Part shown: positions 37,401 to 50,800 of the stretch, piece by piece | How positions within the stretch are numbered: position 1 is the first letter of the stretch | Layout: each line of letters starts with the position of its first letter | DNA from: Takifugu bimaculatus | Lineage: Eukaryota > Chordata > Actinopteri > Tetraodontiformes > Tetraodontidae | Reading direction: 5' to 3' | Length of the DNA stretch: 64,000 bases | Assembly: GCA_004026145.2 (NCBI GenBank) | Contig: CP034979.1 | Coordinates: 15,110,852-15,174,851, forward strand | The notes under the pieces: model-generated | The model's database searches: none | Told to the model about the DNA's origin: nothing | What the model saw: the letters and a program-made list of their open reading frames with translations, nothing else | Program-made: the position numbers and the translations under genes

Positions 37401-40400
37401 CCATGCAGACAGATGACCAGGTCAAACAGGTGCATGAAACATTTGTCTCCTTCCTCCTCTGTATGTATGAAACAAAAATATAATGTTAAAATACCTTAAA
37501 AAACTTTATTTTTTAGGATATGTTTGTACCTGGGCCAGATGAAAAGCCTCTCTTCACAGCAGAACCAATCACAATTGAAGACTTGAACCTGTTGGCAGAG
37601 CTCTTTTATCTGCCTTATGAACACGGCAACAAGGCTGTGCAGATGCTGCGGGAGTTTAACTGGCTACGAGCTAACAGCAGCGTCGTCAGTGTCAACTGCA
37701 AGCGCAAGGAATCTGACAAGGTTGGTTGCTTTGGTTTAAAAATGGCTGTAAAAACAGAAAATAGGTTCTCCATTAACATTTGTCTGGGGTATGTGGTTGC
37801 TGGAAACAAAATGGTGGACATGTGTTATCATCTTTGTCCACTGGGTGGTGCAGTTTGTCAAGAAAGTTGTTATAGCGGGTAGTTGTGTCAACTACAGCTT
37901 CGCTGGCCTTAATATCTCAAAGAAAGCACAGGTTCTAATAGTACAATCTTGAAACTTAGCACCTGTATAAATTATTTTCACACATAATGTTAAAGGAAAT
38001 AAGTGCTTCTCTTGAAATACCAAATAAAATCCATAAAATTTGAGTATTATGATTTAACTTTTTTTTAAATACAGGCAGCAGAATGGCAAGCAAGAGCTGA
38101 GAAGTTTGAGGAGATGTGCTGTTCAGTCATCCAGATGTTTGCACGGCTATCGAATTCAGCCAACCGCACCATCCTCTACGACCTGTACCCCTATATCTGG
38201 GACATTAAGAGCATCATTTCTATGGTCAAGTCTTTTGTTCAGTGGTTAGGTATGTATGATTGGGACTGTAACACACTTCCTCTGTTGAGCATAAGCAATA
38301 ATGAGTTTTTTATGCTTATTATTCTCAGAGACTCTGCTTAGTGGAAGAAGTGCACAAATAAGTCAGATATAAATTACAAAAAAAAATTATCACTTAGCTG
38401 CATGGTTTATATTGTATTTCAATTAGATATTGGTTTATTGAACCAATTTACTGTGCAAGTAAATGAATAATTTCTTGTTCAGAGTTTTTGGGCACCACCT
38501 TTAAAAAGGTGAAATGTAGTAGTGTCGCGTCCTACATGGAGACAGTTAATCAGTGAACCTAGAATAGGTCTCTTCAAGCTCTTAATAGTTAGAGTTGATC
38601 ATTTGGTGTTTTATTTTATTTTGTTCCACGCAATGAATGCTTTCTTTATTTACCAGACTAAATGCCACTTGCACTGGTTCCATCCTCATTTTTATTACGA
38701 CTGGACCTGTGAAATCTAAATTTGTGGCAAACATCCCAGCAGGGTTATTGCTGCTTGCTGTGTCTCCAGAAACATCACCACTGCGTTCTCTCACAGACAC
38801 ACTTGCTTCCATCTCTCTGTCTCTGGGAAGGGCGAGACCCCCTCCTTCCTCCATGCCCTAGCGCGCTCGCGAGCTTGGAGAGCAAGTTGACTGACTGACT
38901 GTGGAAGGCCATTCTGATGCATAAAAACTGAATCTCAAATATGAGAATTGATCTATTTGATATGTGGATTCGAAGGATGGTTACAAGTTGTGGCCAAAAT
39001 GGTGGATCTAAAATCATTTGCTCATACTCCATCATAGTGAACACTCCTCTCTCTCCTGTTCTCGCTCTTTCTTCTTCTCTCTTTCTCACTTCTCTTTTCA
39101 AATCCTAATCTTCCAAATAGTACACTGTGATGCAGAATGAGTGAAAATATGCCCCCTGAGAACCATTCCATCTCTTTTGGGGTGTTTTTTTCAATAGTCT
39201 GAAGCACCAGCATGGCCCGTAGGTTACGTTGTAACCCAGTTTCATTCACAGGTTTCTCCCCTGTCCAGCTGGTAAAGCTGAGGATTCTAGTACACAGCAG
39301 GCAGCATCTCCATGCTGGCAAAGCCACACCTGAATTCACACTCGCAATTCCCAGAAAGTGACTTGTCTCTGAAACATCTTTGAGAGTGTTGTCCTCCGTT
39401 ACCCATAAATTTGATGTCCTGAGGTGCCTAAACATCGACTTCTGTCGTATCTACTCAATTGGCTCCTTGTTTTACTGTGAACAGAAGCTGTGCAGCTGGC
39501 ACCTAGTCACAACCTCCATGGTTATTGCTCTGAGAACACTTACTAATGACTATTTTCTATTGTTTTCTCCCTTCGCTGTGTACAGATGGAAGAATCCACA
39601 GTACAAGTTTCTACTGCTATTGGATCGACAGTGGCCGATGTATGCAGTGTTGGCGTTGTCTTTTTCCTCTGTTCGTGTTTAAACAAATTTGTCGTTCTTT
39701 TGTAAAGTAGATTTCTAAATTTTTAAATGGATTTGGAGGAAAGGAAGCAGTCTTCCGGATGAAGTCACATTTTGCGCAGCGATATAGCTTTGAAACGATA
39801 ACTTCCAAATTTCTCCTTGGCAGCAACACTCTAACTTGTTTTTTTGTTTGTTTTTATCAGTAGGGTAATAAAATGGCCCAGACTAGCCAGATGCACCTAC
39901 TAAAGGGAACTGGCCCTTGCTTATTCCATCCTCTGAACTTTAACCAATCACAAATATCTTTTTCAGTGTGTAGCAATGACAAATGTGCTGAATTTTGGCA
40001 TTCAGAATTTTGAGGGCTTTGGGGGCTTTTTAAAATTTGAATATGAGAGTTTGGAGTTCCTCCCGTGGGTGCATCTGTTTGCTGTCTTGGGTTGGTTAAT
40101 CAAAGGAATTTTAGGTTTCAGGGCGAGGTATCCTTTCCACGCGCTGCAATTGTCTAGTCACATGATAAAGCTGTTCATCAACCAGCTAGTCTGCTAGCGC
40201 CAGTGCTACTGTTTTTAGAATCGGGGTCCCTTTGAGCTTTAGCTGTAACGTATGGCTCTCCTTATACTTTATACCTGCGGTTGAATTTCATCGGTGGTCC
40301 ATCTGTTCTGAGTTGAAAGGCCATTGTTTTTGGGAGGTGTTGATGCGAAGGCGTTTTATCCTCCTGGTTTGATGACTCCGTTCCCTGTCATGTGACGAGG

Positions 40401-43157
40401 CAGACGAGAGAATGTGACTTCACACGGGAGTCTTCGTGGGGTGATGGTAGCTGAAGCTTACTTTGTAGCTGGTTGGAGATTTGTGTTGCAGCTTAAGTTG
40501 TCTCTCAACAGAATGGTACCCGAGTCCATCGTCTCTTGTCCTTTTGAGAACATGTGCCTTTCTACTGCATGATGTGACTAATTTTGGAGTCTATAATACG
40601 TTTTGAACCAGATTGATATTGAGAGTTTATGCTGTGGAGCACAAAACCTTTTTGAATAATGATTAAAAAGCGAGACTCTAGTAACAGATTTCTTCTTGCA
40701 AACATGTAAGCTTTAGTTGCTTGAGCCCCGTTTATATTAGAAAATCGACCGTAAGCGTATAATGACTATATCCTATAAGTTGAGTCCTTTTGTGTTTTGA
40801 TTAGTGGGGAATCATTTATCAATATGACGTATGCCATTAGATACATATGACTCCCTTCTTCCATATCTCCCCACCTGCTTTATCTGTGTCAGAGAGCCCC
40901 ATCCTTTGGTAACAATGTCCGCTTGGCTCTGCTCCTAACAGGGTGTCGTAGTCAGTCCTCAGCACAATTCCTTAAAGGAGACCAAGAGCCCTGGGCCTTT
41001 AGGGGAGGTCTAGCAGGAGAGTTCCAGGTATTCTGATGCACTAAATCTACAGCGATCAAAATGAAAAACAAAATGTCATTGGTAAAGAAGACAAATGGTA
41101 CATTAGGTAAAGGGGGCTTTGGTCTGGCAAAGGTCAGCTGATTGTCGTGTGCTAGATGTCACAACATCCAGTTTCCCAGGATGCACATGTCTTGTTATTA
41201 GTTTGAGACATTGAAGGGACAATTGGTGAATCCCCAGCTTGAAACACCAGCTTAGAGCCAGTTTTGGCAAAGCAGTGACTGATTAATTTGAATTTCTTTC
41301 AGCAACTGCCCAAGGAGATGCTGCTTTTCCCTAGCGCATGCAGCGCACGCGAGCACGGCTAGGCTTTCATGACGTCTTATTTCTTTGCAGGGAAGCACAG
41401 TGCACTAATTGCCAAGCCTTTGCAAGCGCAAGCGTTGCAGCACAAGCGTATGTTGTGAGAAAACTCCATGATCAAAGACACCTGTCAAGCCAGAAAGAAG
41501 AAAAACAATACTCATGATGGCAATTGACATAAAATGACTAAGTTAGCTCGTGTTTATTGGTCAACTGGTAGTTTTTTTCCTGGAGTTCTCTCTGTCTCTG
41601 CGCACGCATCACTTTTCTCAACAGGAGCGCAGCGATATGTGGCAAAGGGGGGAAAAAAAGCATCTCCTTCAGCCAGTAAAGCCTTAGTCAGACCAAACCA
41701 CGACCCTTTTTTGTAACATTTGGAAATGCGTGTGGCTTTGTTGTGGTATGTTCCTTTGTCAATAATGTAAAAATGAGACTGTTGCCAGTGTTGACTGCTG
41801 TCAGATCAATAAGGAAAGTAGTTTACCAGTTCTACTATTAGTATTAAGAGCTTTAAATTCAGAAAAACTCTCTTCGCTGTTTCCTTTTGGTTTGATAGTG
41901 GTTAAGTGTAGCAAATACACAGCCAGCAGGAAACAGCCTGGTCTCAGTGAAACTGATCGCTCTTCTCGATGCCCACAGAGATTGTTGCCAATAGACGGAG
42001 CAAACGATCTTTTCTACCAACCTCCACCTTCAATGCCAACATCCAAACTCTATTCCATAAGACCTTACTTTCCCAAAGATGAGGTGAGATATGCTCATTG
42101 TTGCCCAGTGGTTTGTACTGGATGGTGCTCTGCTTTACTGGTCCTCAGGCTGCTGCATATTTGTGCTGAACGCTGCCGTTGTTTTTGTCTTCACTGTTTT
42201 CTGTAGCTGTACACATCTATTACTGTCCCCCACAGTAACAACAGTTGGTCTCTGATTGCAGGCGGCTGTTTATAAAATCTGTAAAGAAATGTACTGTGAG
42301 GGAATGGAGGATATACCTGTTGTTGAAGAACCTGACCTCATTGGTGACAGGTAAAACACTCTTCAGTCTGGTCCTGATCTGGAATGGACCACTGTGGTTT
42401 CCTGCTTAGCGGCTTGACTGCTGTTGTCCACAGGTTAGTGGGAGGTCTGCTGACACTGAGTTCAGAGTACGGCTTTGTGCTTGAGGATGAGGAGGGGATC
42501 TGTGGCTACGCCCTGGGTACAGTGGATGTCAAGCCATTCATCAAAAAATGTCAGATGAACTGGATTCCTTTCATGCAGGAGAAATACAACAAGCCTGATG
42601 ATCAGAAGGATCTCACCGAGGCAGAGGTGGGTCCACCCTGCAGTCGATTACATCATCACGATTATTTTTGGTGTAGTTAGACAATAGACAGCATCTAATA
42701 CCAGGATGTGTGAGGTAAATGTCTTTCCACTAAATATGAATATTTAGAGTCGCTTTTCTAAAAAATCCTTATAGAAGATGATGCTGAGTTTCCATGAAGA
42801 GGAGGAAGGACTTCCAGAATCTTTCCTCTCCAAATTCCCCTCGCTCATCAAGGTTGACATTCACGCCAAGGTCACAGACCCAAGTGTGGCCAAAAGCATG
42901 ATGGGATGTCTCCTGTCTTCTCTCAAGGCCAACGGTGAGTGACAGCAGTCTGACGGTAACCTAACAGATTCAATAAACCCAACATGTTCAAGATGACTTT
43001 TTTTTTTTTCCCACTTTCAGGGTCTCTTGGTGCCTTCTGTAAGGTTCATCAGGCTGATAAGAGAATGTTGGACTTCTATGGTAAACTGGGATGTTTTGAA
43101 GTGGCCAAAATGGAGGGCTTTCCCAAGGATTTTATCATAATGGGACGCAGTCTGTGA
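34439..43157 (+). CDS. oga: Protein O-GlcNAcase (hexosaminidase plus acetyltransferase-like domain)
   Basis: Removes O-GlcNAc from Ser/Thr of nuclear and cytosolic proteins. Eighteen exons: 34439-34604, 34964-35015, 35098-35195, 35324-35454, 35546-35717, 35799-35897, 36184-36468, 36536-36694, 36839-37029, 37187-37429, 37517-37720, 38075-38249, 40942-41027, 41979-42083, 42262-42350, 42434-42626, 42775-42934, 43021-43157. They join in phase to 914 residues (human 916). The GH84 domain starts at GFYGRPWTMEQR. The catalytic Asp pair is seen in LLFDDIDHNM (codons 35585-35590, residues about 163/164; Asp174/175 in human). [20 protein letters not shown] is conserved. An acidic disordered stalk follows (VEVEKKDSDEEPME), then a helical stalk, then the C-terminal acetyltransferase-like domain (GYALGTVDVKPFIKK, ending FPKDFIIMGRSL). 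OGA and NPM3 are neighbours in human too. The 2.7-kb intron 38250-40941 stands out among short introns. Confidence 0.97.
38250..40941. other. oga: Long oga intron
   Basis: The only intron above 1 kb in oga. No nested gene or recognised repeat was found. Read-through from exon 38075-38249 stays open for 30 codons (GMYDWDCNTL ... LRDSA) before a stop near 38339, so retention would give a shortened enzyme lacking the acetyltransferase-like domain. Confidence 0.5.
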
Positions 43158-45000
43158 AGAAGAACCGTGCTACAGTAACCAGTGGGGGTGTTTACTGTCT
43201 TGATAAGGATTTTTGTACTTTGTTACTCATCGGGCCACATCGTGGACCCTTTGATCCAGTACGTTCATGCATAGAGGTACAGTCATCACAGATGTGCTGT
43301 GCTGCTCCCTCATATTAGCCCATCTAGAATCAAGACCCACAGGGAAGAGTTACACCCCAGCTTGGGTGTCCCGTATCCCATTCATATAGGAGGTTGTAAC
43401 TCAACCTACAGGCTCATTCTGTTCCGGTCCAATACACGGATTCTGCCTGCATGTCTGAGCACAAAGTGCGTATCTGAAAAGGATGCAGAGCGAAGAGTAA
43501 AAAAAAGAGAGAGCCCTGTCCAGGGTTCCTCTTGTGATCACCTCATCCTGCTTTTCCAGGTTGTCAAGTGCTACATGAGAGCTTTTCCTGACCAAATAAA
43601 CGACAACACCACAGCAACATGTGAGAAACACGAGAAGAAATGTGAAAGATTATGTCTGTACATATCCGGAGGAAAATGTAGCTTTGGGGGTTCGGAAGTC
43701 AGACTTAAAAGGAGACAACTTTCTAGAGGCTGAAAGTCTCACAAGTATATACCTGAGTTTCTGTTCAAGAATGCAGGACAAACCATCGGTTTACAAACAT
43801 GGCCCACAGCCTATTTTTGTTCACCTTTTTTGCTTGTTGCCATTTTCTTTTACATATATATTTTTTGTTCTCCCTTTATTTAGGGGGTATTTTTTTCCTC
43901 TATGATGCCTTTTTGGTTCATTGCCTTCTGGTTTCGGCTTCATATAACATCAGACAACTTATTTACGTACACTCAATTTGACATTAGGTTTATTGCTTGT
44001 TTTTCACTCCGGAAAATTACAAAACATTAAGTCATTGACTGATCAGAGTCTCAGAAACCTGCTAATAGCAATGCATTTGTCTGCTATAGATCCAATCAGT
44101 AAAAACCTACCAAGACTTGGCATCTCATACCAGGCAGTGGTCTTCATTATTGATTTGAGACAGTGGCTCGGACTAGGACTGTTCTAAAAATAACCCTTAT
44201 GCTTCACCACTATTAGATACTCATCTAAGTTTGCTTCTGCCGTATTTTTCAGCTTGTGACGCGGCGTCTTTTCGAATGAATGTCTTATAAGTTGAGCCTT
44301 GGTGTCACCACAGTGACTCCTACACTGCTGAATTACAGCTCTTCATTTTTTTTAGGTTCTCCTCGGTCTATTGAATGTTAATTGTATATACTTAACATTA
44401 GGAAGCTTGCTTATGCTGTTCAAAATGTGCATGAGGAGTTTGGAATTGCTTTGAGAGTAATGTTACACATACGAGGTTTGAACCATGAGCACAATACTGT
44501 AAATGTTTGGCTGTAATCAGTGTTTATTATTTTTTGTATGATATGTGCGGCCATCTTATGTTCCCTCTCTACTATGGCCTCATTACGCTGTCTTACGCTG
44601 AGCTCTTATCTTGTCTGGTTGTAATTCCGCTATGTTTGAAAACTCCCCTACACAACCACCGGTTTTTACATGTATGGCATTTTATCGGTGTCCCGAACCA
44701 ACAGGGTTCAATACAAATGGGCTGTGACTGAGAACGGGCTCCAATTATGCAGAGGGGTGATTGAACAGGATTTTTTTTTTTTTTTTTTCTGGAGGGGAGG
44801 AGGAATCATGCAATTAACCGTTTACTATGTAGATTTGTATGTAAGATAAGGCTACAAAGTAATAAATCATTATAATTTACATTGTCTTCATCAGTTATTG
44901 AGTCCTTGCATGAATATTTTATTTTAAACTAATAACCCTATGTGGGGGGGGGGGGTTCTATCTGAAAAACAGATAATTTTGATTGTAATTTCATTTTTTA
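43158..45000 (+). other. oga: oga 3' UTR and spacer
   Basis: Non-coding. AATAAA at 44861-44866 fits the end of a 1.7-kb 3' UTR (another AATAAA lies at about 43595). It contains poly-T at 44770-44788 and a G run at about 44944-44955. No other gene is visible. Confidence 0.5.
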
Positions 45001-45050
45001 AATCGAAAATCGATCAGTATTTGCGTTATTTATTAACTATCGGCGCATGG

Positions 45051-45071
45051 TGATGACGTAAAATGACGTAT
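45051..45071 (+). promoter_or_regulatory. npm3: Twin CRE-like sites in the npm3 promoter
   Basis: Two TGACGTA motifs (45054-45060 and 45064-45070) lie one DNA turn (10 bp) apart, about 90-100 bp upstream of the npm3 ATG. They match CREB/ATF half or near-full sites. Use is inferred from position only. Confidence 0.5.
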
Positions 45072-45156
45072 ATAGTCTGCGACCTGCTTGTTTCTTCGTT
45101 TGACGGGTTCATTTGCCTCCGGATAACATCAAACCGAGATTTAGTTGTCCAACAGA

Positions 45157-46574
45157 ATGTTTTTCCAGGATGAAGAATCGTCGGAAATCGGGCGGCCAGC
45201 TCAAACAAAGTTGGAGAGCTTCCTGTTCAGTAAGATCAATTTAAACATTCTATCGCTCCGCCACTGGTGGCTCACACGTGGGGCTCTTCTATGATGGTCC
45301 CACAGTGAAGATCCCGCTTTGGTATTTTTTAAAATCCCCTGATCTTTGTTTATTTGTGTTCATAAAATCGTGAATTTAGGTTTTTCTGTGTTTCTATATT
45401 CCAGGCTGTGAACTGTCCTCTAAAGTGCCTTTCTACACTTTCCAAGGAGATGAGGAGGAGGACCTGGAGCATTTCCTTGAGCTCAGAACAGTATGTACAT
45501 TTACTGTAACTGTCGAGTTTTCAAAAGAGCATTCGCTGCATCGTGTCTGTCAAACCACCGACGCATTTAGGCTACACGCAGCGTAGAAAGATGTTTGATG
45601 CTGTTTTGTAGATTTGCCTGGGAGAAGGAGCAAAGGAGGAGAGTAATGTTGTGGAGGTGACGGCCATGAACCACCAGGGAAAGACTATTTCAGTGCCAAT
45701 CGCCAACCTTCATGTCAGCTGTCTGCCTATGGTACCAACACCCGTTTTTTTTTATTTTTTTTTTTAACTTGCTTGTTTAAAGGTGATTTTAATGTATCCC
45801 CATCCTCCAGGTGAGTCTGGGAGAGTTTGAGCTGAAAGCCCCTGTGACCATAAGGCTGAAGGCTGGGGTAGGACCAGTTAGTGTCAGCGGGTTGCACCTC
45901 ATAGGTAAGGAACAGTGCTGTCTCACACCACCAGTCAAAGGCTCAGACACACCTTGTCAGTTAATGGTTTTCCACTGAAGGCATCAAAATTGTGAATGAA
46001 CATGTTTGGAATAGTCAGCAGTTACTCAAAGATTCATGATGTAGTCCCCTCAAATGGGCTTCCAACAGTTGGGACGGCATTCTCAGGGGTGCTGAGCACT
46101 TGGGAGCCCTTTGGCCTTTACTCTGGGGGTCAGGTAGCTGCGGAGGCCTCGTCGTCTGACGCAGCGCTCCATCCCTCCTGCTCGGGTGGCTCTGACACAA
46201 CCTGGCGGCATGTTTGGGATCATTTTCCAGCTGAAAAATGAACGCTGGTCCAACTGGGTGGGATGGAATGTTGCTGCTGTGGTACCCGGTTTTCCTTCAT
46301 AGCTTTGGGGCCTTCGGTACATTTTGGCAATATTAAGTGATGAAAAAATAGTGGGGTGTGTCCAAACTTCACTGGTAATTTACATTAGATCTTTCTTAAT
46401 ATTAGGAAAAGATAAACACCTGCCATTTTATAAAGAAATGACCCTGAAATAAAGGATGCATCTCATGCAGCTTCACAGGTTGAAGACTCGGACATGTCCG
46501 ACGAGGACGAAGCTGATGAGGAAGACGAGGAGATCAGCCCCATTAAACCAGCAAAGAAGAAACAGAAGCAGTGA
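45157..46574 (+). CDS. npm3: Nucleoplasmin family protein 3 (NPM3)
   Basis: Nucleoplasmin-type histone chaperone-like protein of the nucleus/nucleolus; NPM3 partners with NPM1 in ribosome-biogenesis control (family knowledge). Five exons, 45157-45229, 45405-45490, 45612-45731, 45811-45904 and 46471-46574, join in phase to 158 residues (human 178). The start follows AACAGA ATG and gives MFFQDEESSEIGRP. The nucleoplasmin core is seen from LFSCELSSKVPFYTFQGDE through HFLELRTICLGEGAKEESNV and VSLGEFELKAPVTIRLKAGV to GPVSVSGLHL. It is followed by an acidic tract (DMSDEDEADEEDEE) and a short basic end (KPAKKKQKQ). It is convergent with sufu; the stop codons lie 1.25 kb apart. Intron 4 hosts a Tc1 remnant. 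Confidence 0.96.
45932..46374 (-). mobile_element. Degenerate, internally deleted Tc1/mariner element in npm3 intron 4
   Basis: The left end starts CAGTCAAAGGCTCAGACACA and the right end reads GTGTGTCCAAACTTCACTG; these are imperfect inverted copies of the fish Tc1-type terminus (CAGT..AAGTTTGGACACACC). The interior resembles the antisense of a Tc1 transposase gene: on the minus strand, decayed pieces such as QLDQRSFFSWKMIPNMPPGC can be read. At about 440 bp it is far shorter than a full 1.6-kb element, so it is inactive. Exact target-site TA duplication is not clear. Confidence 0.78.
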
Positions 46575-47822
46575 GCAGAGGAAGTCCGCCGGTGGCCGTG
46601 GGAGCGGCTCGCTGACATTTTTATGGAAGACAACTTTTTGTACCAGACAGAGGTTTCACACATGGAGTTCTTGGTCCACTCGGCATTGGATGATGTGTGA
46701 TGCGAAACGTCATGAGACGCCGATGCTCCGTCACCCAAAAATGTGTTCAGCCGCCACTTGATAACGAATTTGCTTCAAGCGGTTCTTGGAAAGTGGACTC
46801 AAGGTGTGTTTGTGTGTTCCAAATGGGATGTTTCTGACACTTGTTCTCCATTATCGCGGTTTTCTTGATCCATATTAAAAAAAATGTGAATTTTCTACCT
46901 GGATGCAAAGTAAAATTTGTTTTTTTGGTTTACTAATCTCACTTATCACAAGTATGAAAGGATTTTTAATCAATTATCCCCTTTTTGAAGATCTGTCCAG
47001 AGCTCGAATCATCACTACTCGTGCAACCAATTTTTTCTGCTCCCTCTTTAAACAGAACAATCAGTTTTCTGTGTAAATAACTACACTTTTTAATGCACTT
47101 GGGATTACAATCAGGCAGTTCAATAAAATAGAAAATACCATGAACCATAGCTAAACTTTACATTTGTCACGCTGAATAAAAAAGGAAAATAAAAAGCCGT
47201 CACAGTAAAATCCTGCAATTGTTTTCTTGAGTGTTAAATTGGAATGCAATCGCACCTTAAAAAAAAAAAAGCAGCAGCTTTGATGCAGAGATCAAAGCAG
47301 CTGTAGGCAGCATCAAGAGCCAAGAGAGACTCTTCAGTCCTTAAGACTCAAGGCACAGATTTCCCAACAGGTCCTTTCGATGCCAAATACACATTGGTGG
47401 TATTTGGATATGATGCACAGGAGTAACGATGTGAAGCGAGGAGTCTCAACAACGCAGACTTTGGAAAGATGACAAACATAAAATGTCCAGCATTTCCACA
47501 GAACAGACATGATGGGACGAAGAGGGTCATTGTTGGACATCTGTCTTTTTTAAGGTCAATGGAATAAATTAAAATGAGCAATAAGCCAGTTATTGGGTCA
47601 TTTCTCAAACACGGTACGTGTCGAGCATACGTGACGGTGCTGAATATTCACGCTGATCATCTACTGGGTTGTTTAGCCAAACGAAGCCTTCAGAGCCTCA
47701 GAACGCAGTAACGGCCATCATCTTGAGTGAAAAGGTCTCCTGCTCTCCATCATGGGGGCAACCAGTCTGCGTTCTGACAGGGTCCAGAGATGTGTGGTTG
47801 AGCTAGAGAGAGATTCCACATC
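46575..47822. other. Convergent 3' region of npm3 and sufu
   Basis: Contains the npm3 3' UTR (candidate signals ATTAAA at 46874-46879 and AATAAA at 47122-47127 on the plus strand) and the sufu 3' UTR on the minus strand (candidate ATTAAA near 47090). No additional gene was seen. Confidence 0.5.
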
Positions 47823-50800
47823 TCACTGAAGAGGATTATCAAACACAGAGTCTGGTAGTACAGAAATCTTCAGCTTCTTTTCTGGCCAACTGTACTCCTT
47901 TGGTAATTTGGTCTGCAAAGAGAGGAGGCAAACAGCTAAAACATATAAGCGATCGCCCAGAAACGCAGCAAAAGTGCAAAACCTTTACCCCTCACCTCAT
48001 CACGAGTGCCGAGTTCCTGTATATCCCCAAGCATCTGCTCCACAAACTCTTCAGTCAAGAGGATCTTTGCAGACGACGCGTTATTAGACACGTAAAAAAG
48101 ACCAGCAGCAGCCTGAAGCCGAGGCGTGTGCTATAAAATCAATACCTGAAGCCAGGGCCCGTGGGCTGCATACGGGTGCTCCTCGGTGGCAAAGGCTCCT
48201 TCAACCCCCGATGACACGAAGGTGATAGCTGTGTCTCCGTGGATACTTTTGTAAGTGAAGTGTCTCCCGTGGAGCAACCGTCCCCTGGAGACAAACCCAA
48301 CAGACTTCCATAAATCTACCCTGGAGGAGGAGCTCAGGGAGCGACTACAGATGTTGCTGCTCTGACTGAGCTACTCAGGAACTCGTTTCTATGATAAAGG
48401 CCGGGTACCGCAGGCAGAGGGGCAGCAGGGTGCCAGACTCTTGGTTAAATTTCAAATGGACGCTCTCCAACTGCCGTGTTCGCACCAGCTCGTGAGGAAT
48501 AATGGCCGCCGAACTCTCGCTCTCCAAACTGTCCTTCCGACTCCTGAGAAACAAAGAAAGGGTCAAGGAAAATGGGACGTGCCAGAAGAAGCAACGTCAT
48601 CGGTGCCGTTTGCTTTCATACGAGTGACAAATGCAAAACAATTGTGAAGACAGCGCGAAAGTGTGATTTCCTGTATCACCGTTGCCATTGGAGACGACGT
48701 CGCTGCAGCTCTGGAACTTACTGAGGTCTCTCCTGAATCTGCCTCTGGCTGCTGATGGGGGGGAGCGTTGCTTTGGTGTTGAACTCTAGCCCTTTTTTCA
48801 GGGTCTCCCGGATCTGCTCTGTGTCTGTCAACGCACACAAACCAAACCATGAAATTACACCATCGCGCACAACCTGCACCAGGAAACCCGAGCGGCGGTG
48901 TAGGCAATGGTGGGGAACTCCCGGTTCCAACAACAGAGCTGACTGGGACGTTCCGCACCTTTTTCCGAAAGCCTCCGTGGCTGCGAGCCTATGCAGATTG
49001 AACGGCTGTCCTCCTCGTCCTCCGGTGGACGACTCAGATCGTCCCACACACACTTGGCGCTGACCCCACTCAGGTTGGAGCCCTCCGTCTCAATGCCCTG
49101 GTCCACTCTCTCCTGCTTAGATGAGCAAGAAATATATGCAATCATCAACACTAGTTCGAGTGAGGACGCGTTGTGGAAAAACAAGCAAAGGCTGCTGAAA
49201 AAGCCCAAAGGGGGGCACTAAACACGAGATAAAAATCAATAATTCAGCACTAATTTCCATTTTATGTCTCTGTAGGAGACAGCAGTTTTTCCTGGTACCG
49301 ATGACCACGAGTGGCTAAACTTGTAACTAATGAATATCTGGAAAAAACACAATATTCTATTTTATTTTATATGCAGGCGTCATTAAAGCCTTACTTGTAG
49401 ATGTGGATCAATGTCAAAGATGGTCTCTCCTCTCCTCATATCAGTGATAAGCCAGGGGCCCCCAGCCCTGTGCACACAACAACCACCGACTTCATCCCCA
49501 GTTAAAAATCAACACGATGAATCAAACAAAGCAGAGCACAACTGAATTGGACGGGTGCGACTAATGAACTCAGATGACGATCATACGTGAACAAAAATAA
49601 TTATTTGAAAGCATCGCTTGTTATATTCAGCGGTTCCGTTCACGGACGCACGGCTGTACTCACACTCTGACTCCACGCATCAGCTCCAGAATACCCTGCC
49701 CGTTCCACTGCTGCGCCGCCTGCAGCTCCTCTGTACACACACCAACAATCTACAGGACACCGTGATGAATTTGACACATGGACTGCATTCGTGTTTTTAA
49801 CTTTACACATTTAAGCCACGCAACAATGTCCTGAATAATCTTAATCTTCTGGGGTTGTGCTGTGTTCAAAGACATGTTGGAGCTCACCTGAAGAAAGGCC
49901 ACTGTGCCAAATGGCGTTTGAATTGGCTGCATTTGAGGGTCCTCGGTGAGCAACATATGCTGGATACGAGACTCGCTGTTGTCCAGTGGACTGTGCCACG
50001 ACACGTGGTCGCCGCTACAAAACGTGTTTTCTATTAAAAAAAAAAATCCCAGTTTGTATTCATTTTTAAAAAATCCTAAATATGTGTTAAGTGTTCCTTC
50101 TGTCTTTGTTCAAAAGGAAAATCGTGCAAGGAAAATATGAAAAAACCACTTTATTTCATATTTAATCCTGCTGGGAAGGTCAGATGAGGACAGCCTGCAC
50201 TTATTTAAAAGGAAACACAGGGTGAAGATGGCCCAGAGTCAGCATTCATTTAACTCACTAACACGGCCCACCCAAGAGCAAATTGACCACAGCTGGAAGA
50301 CAGAATGCAGAAAATACCTTTTCTAAACTCCAACGGTGCCTCTCCTCCTAGACACCCTCTCAATCTCTCTCAGCAGTCTTTACCTATTCAACTTGAAATA
50401 GGTTGCATGTTCACAACCTAAGCTAACAGTAGTTTCAGGTAAAGAGGAGACAGGAAGACACATTATCCTGATCAGTGTTTGTCCTCCTCTTTAAAAGATG
50501 GCTGGGTAGAAGAAACCAAAAATTGGCTCAATAAAACCCCTCACAGGTAAATCATCTACTAGTCTAGTAACCAAGTGTGACTAAAGGAAACGCAAATCAT
50601 TGCTAATTAACAGAGCTTTTATCAGTGACAGAAGCCGTACAGAGCTGTGAAATCACCACACTCAGTGTGTCAGGTTTAAACTTTCATTACTTCACACAGA
50701 TTAACAGTTGCATTTACTCTTAAAATGCTTCATTGTCAACAACAGCAATCCTGAAACTGAATCTTACCAGACTGGAATACGTAACGAGCCAACCCTTGCA

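Noticed and set aside
38582..39435. Overlapping minus-strand open frames in the long oga intron
   Set aside because: No recognisable domain and no consistent splice structure; treated as chance frames.
46015..46322. Minus-strand open frames in npm3 intron 4 as a host gene
   Set aside because: They are broken pieces of a Tc1-type transposase inside an element with recognisable ends.
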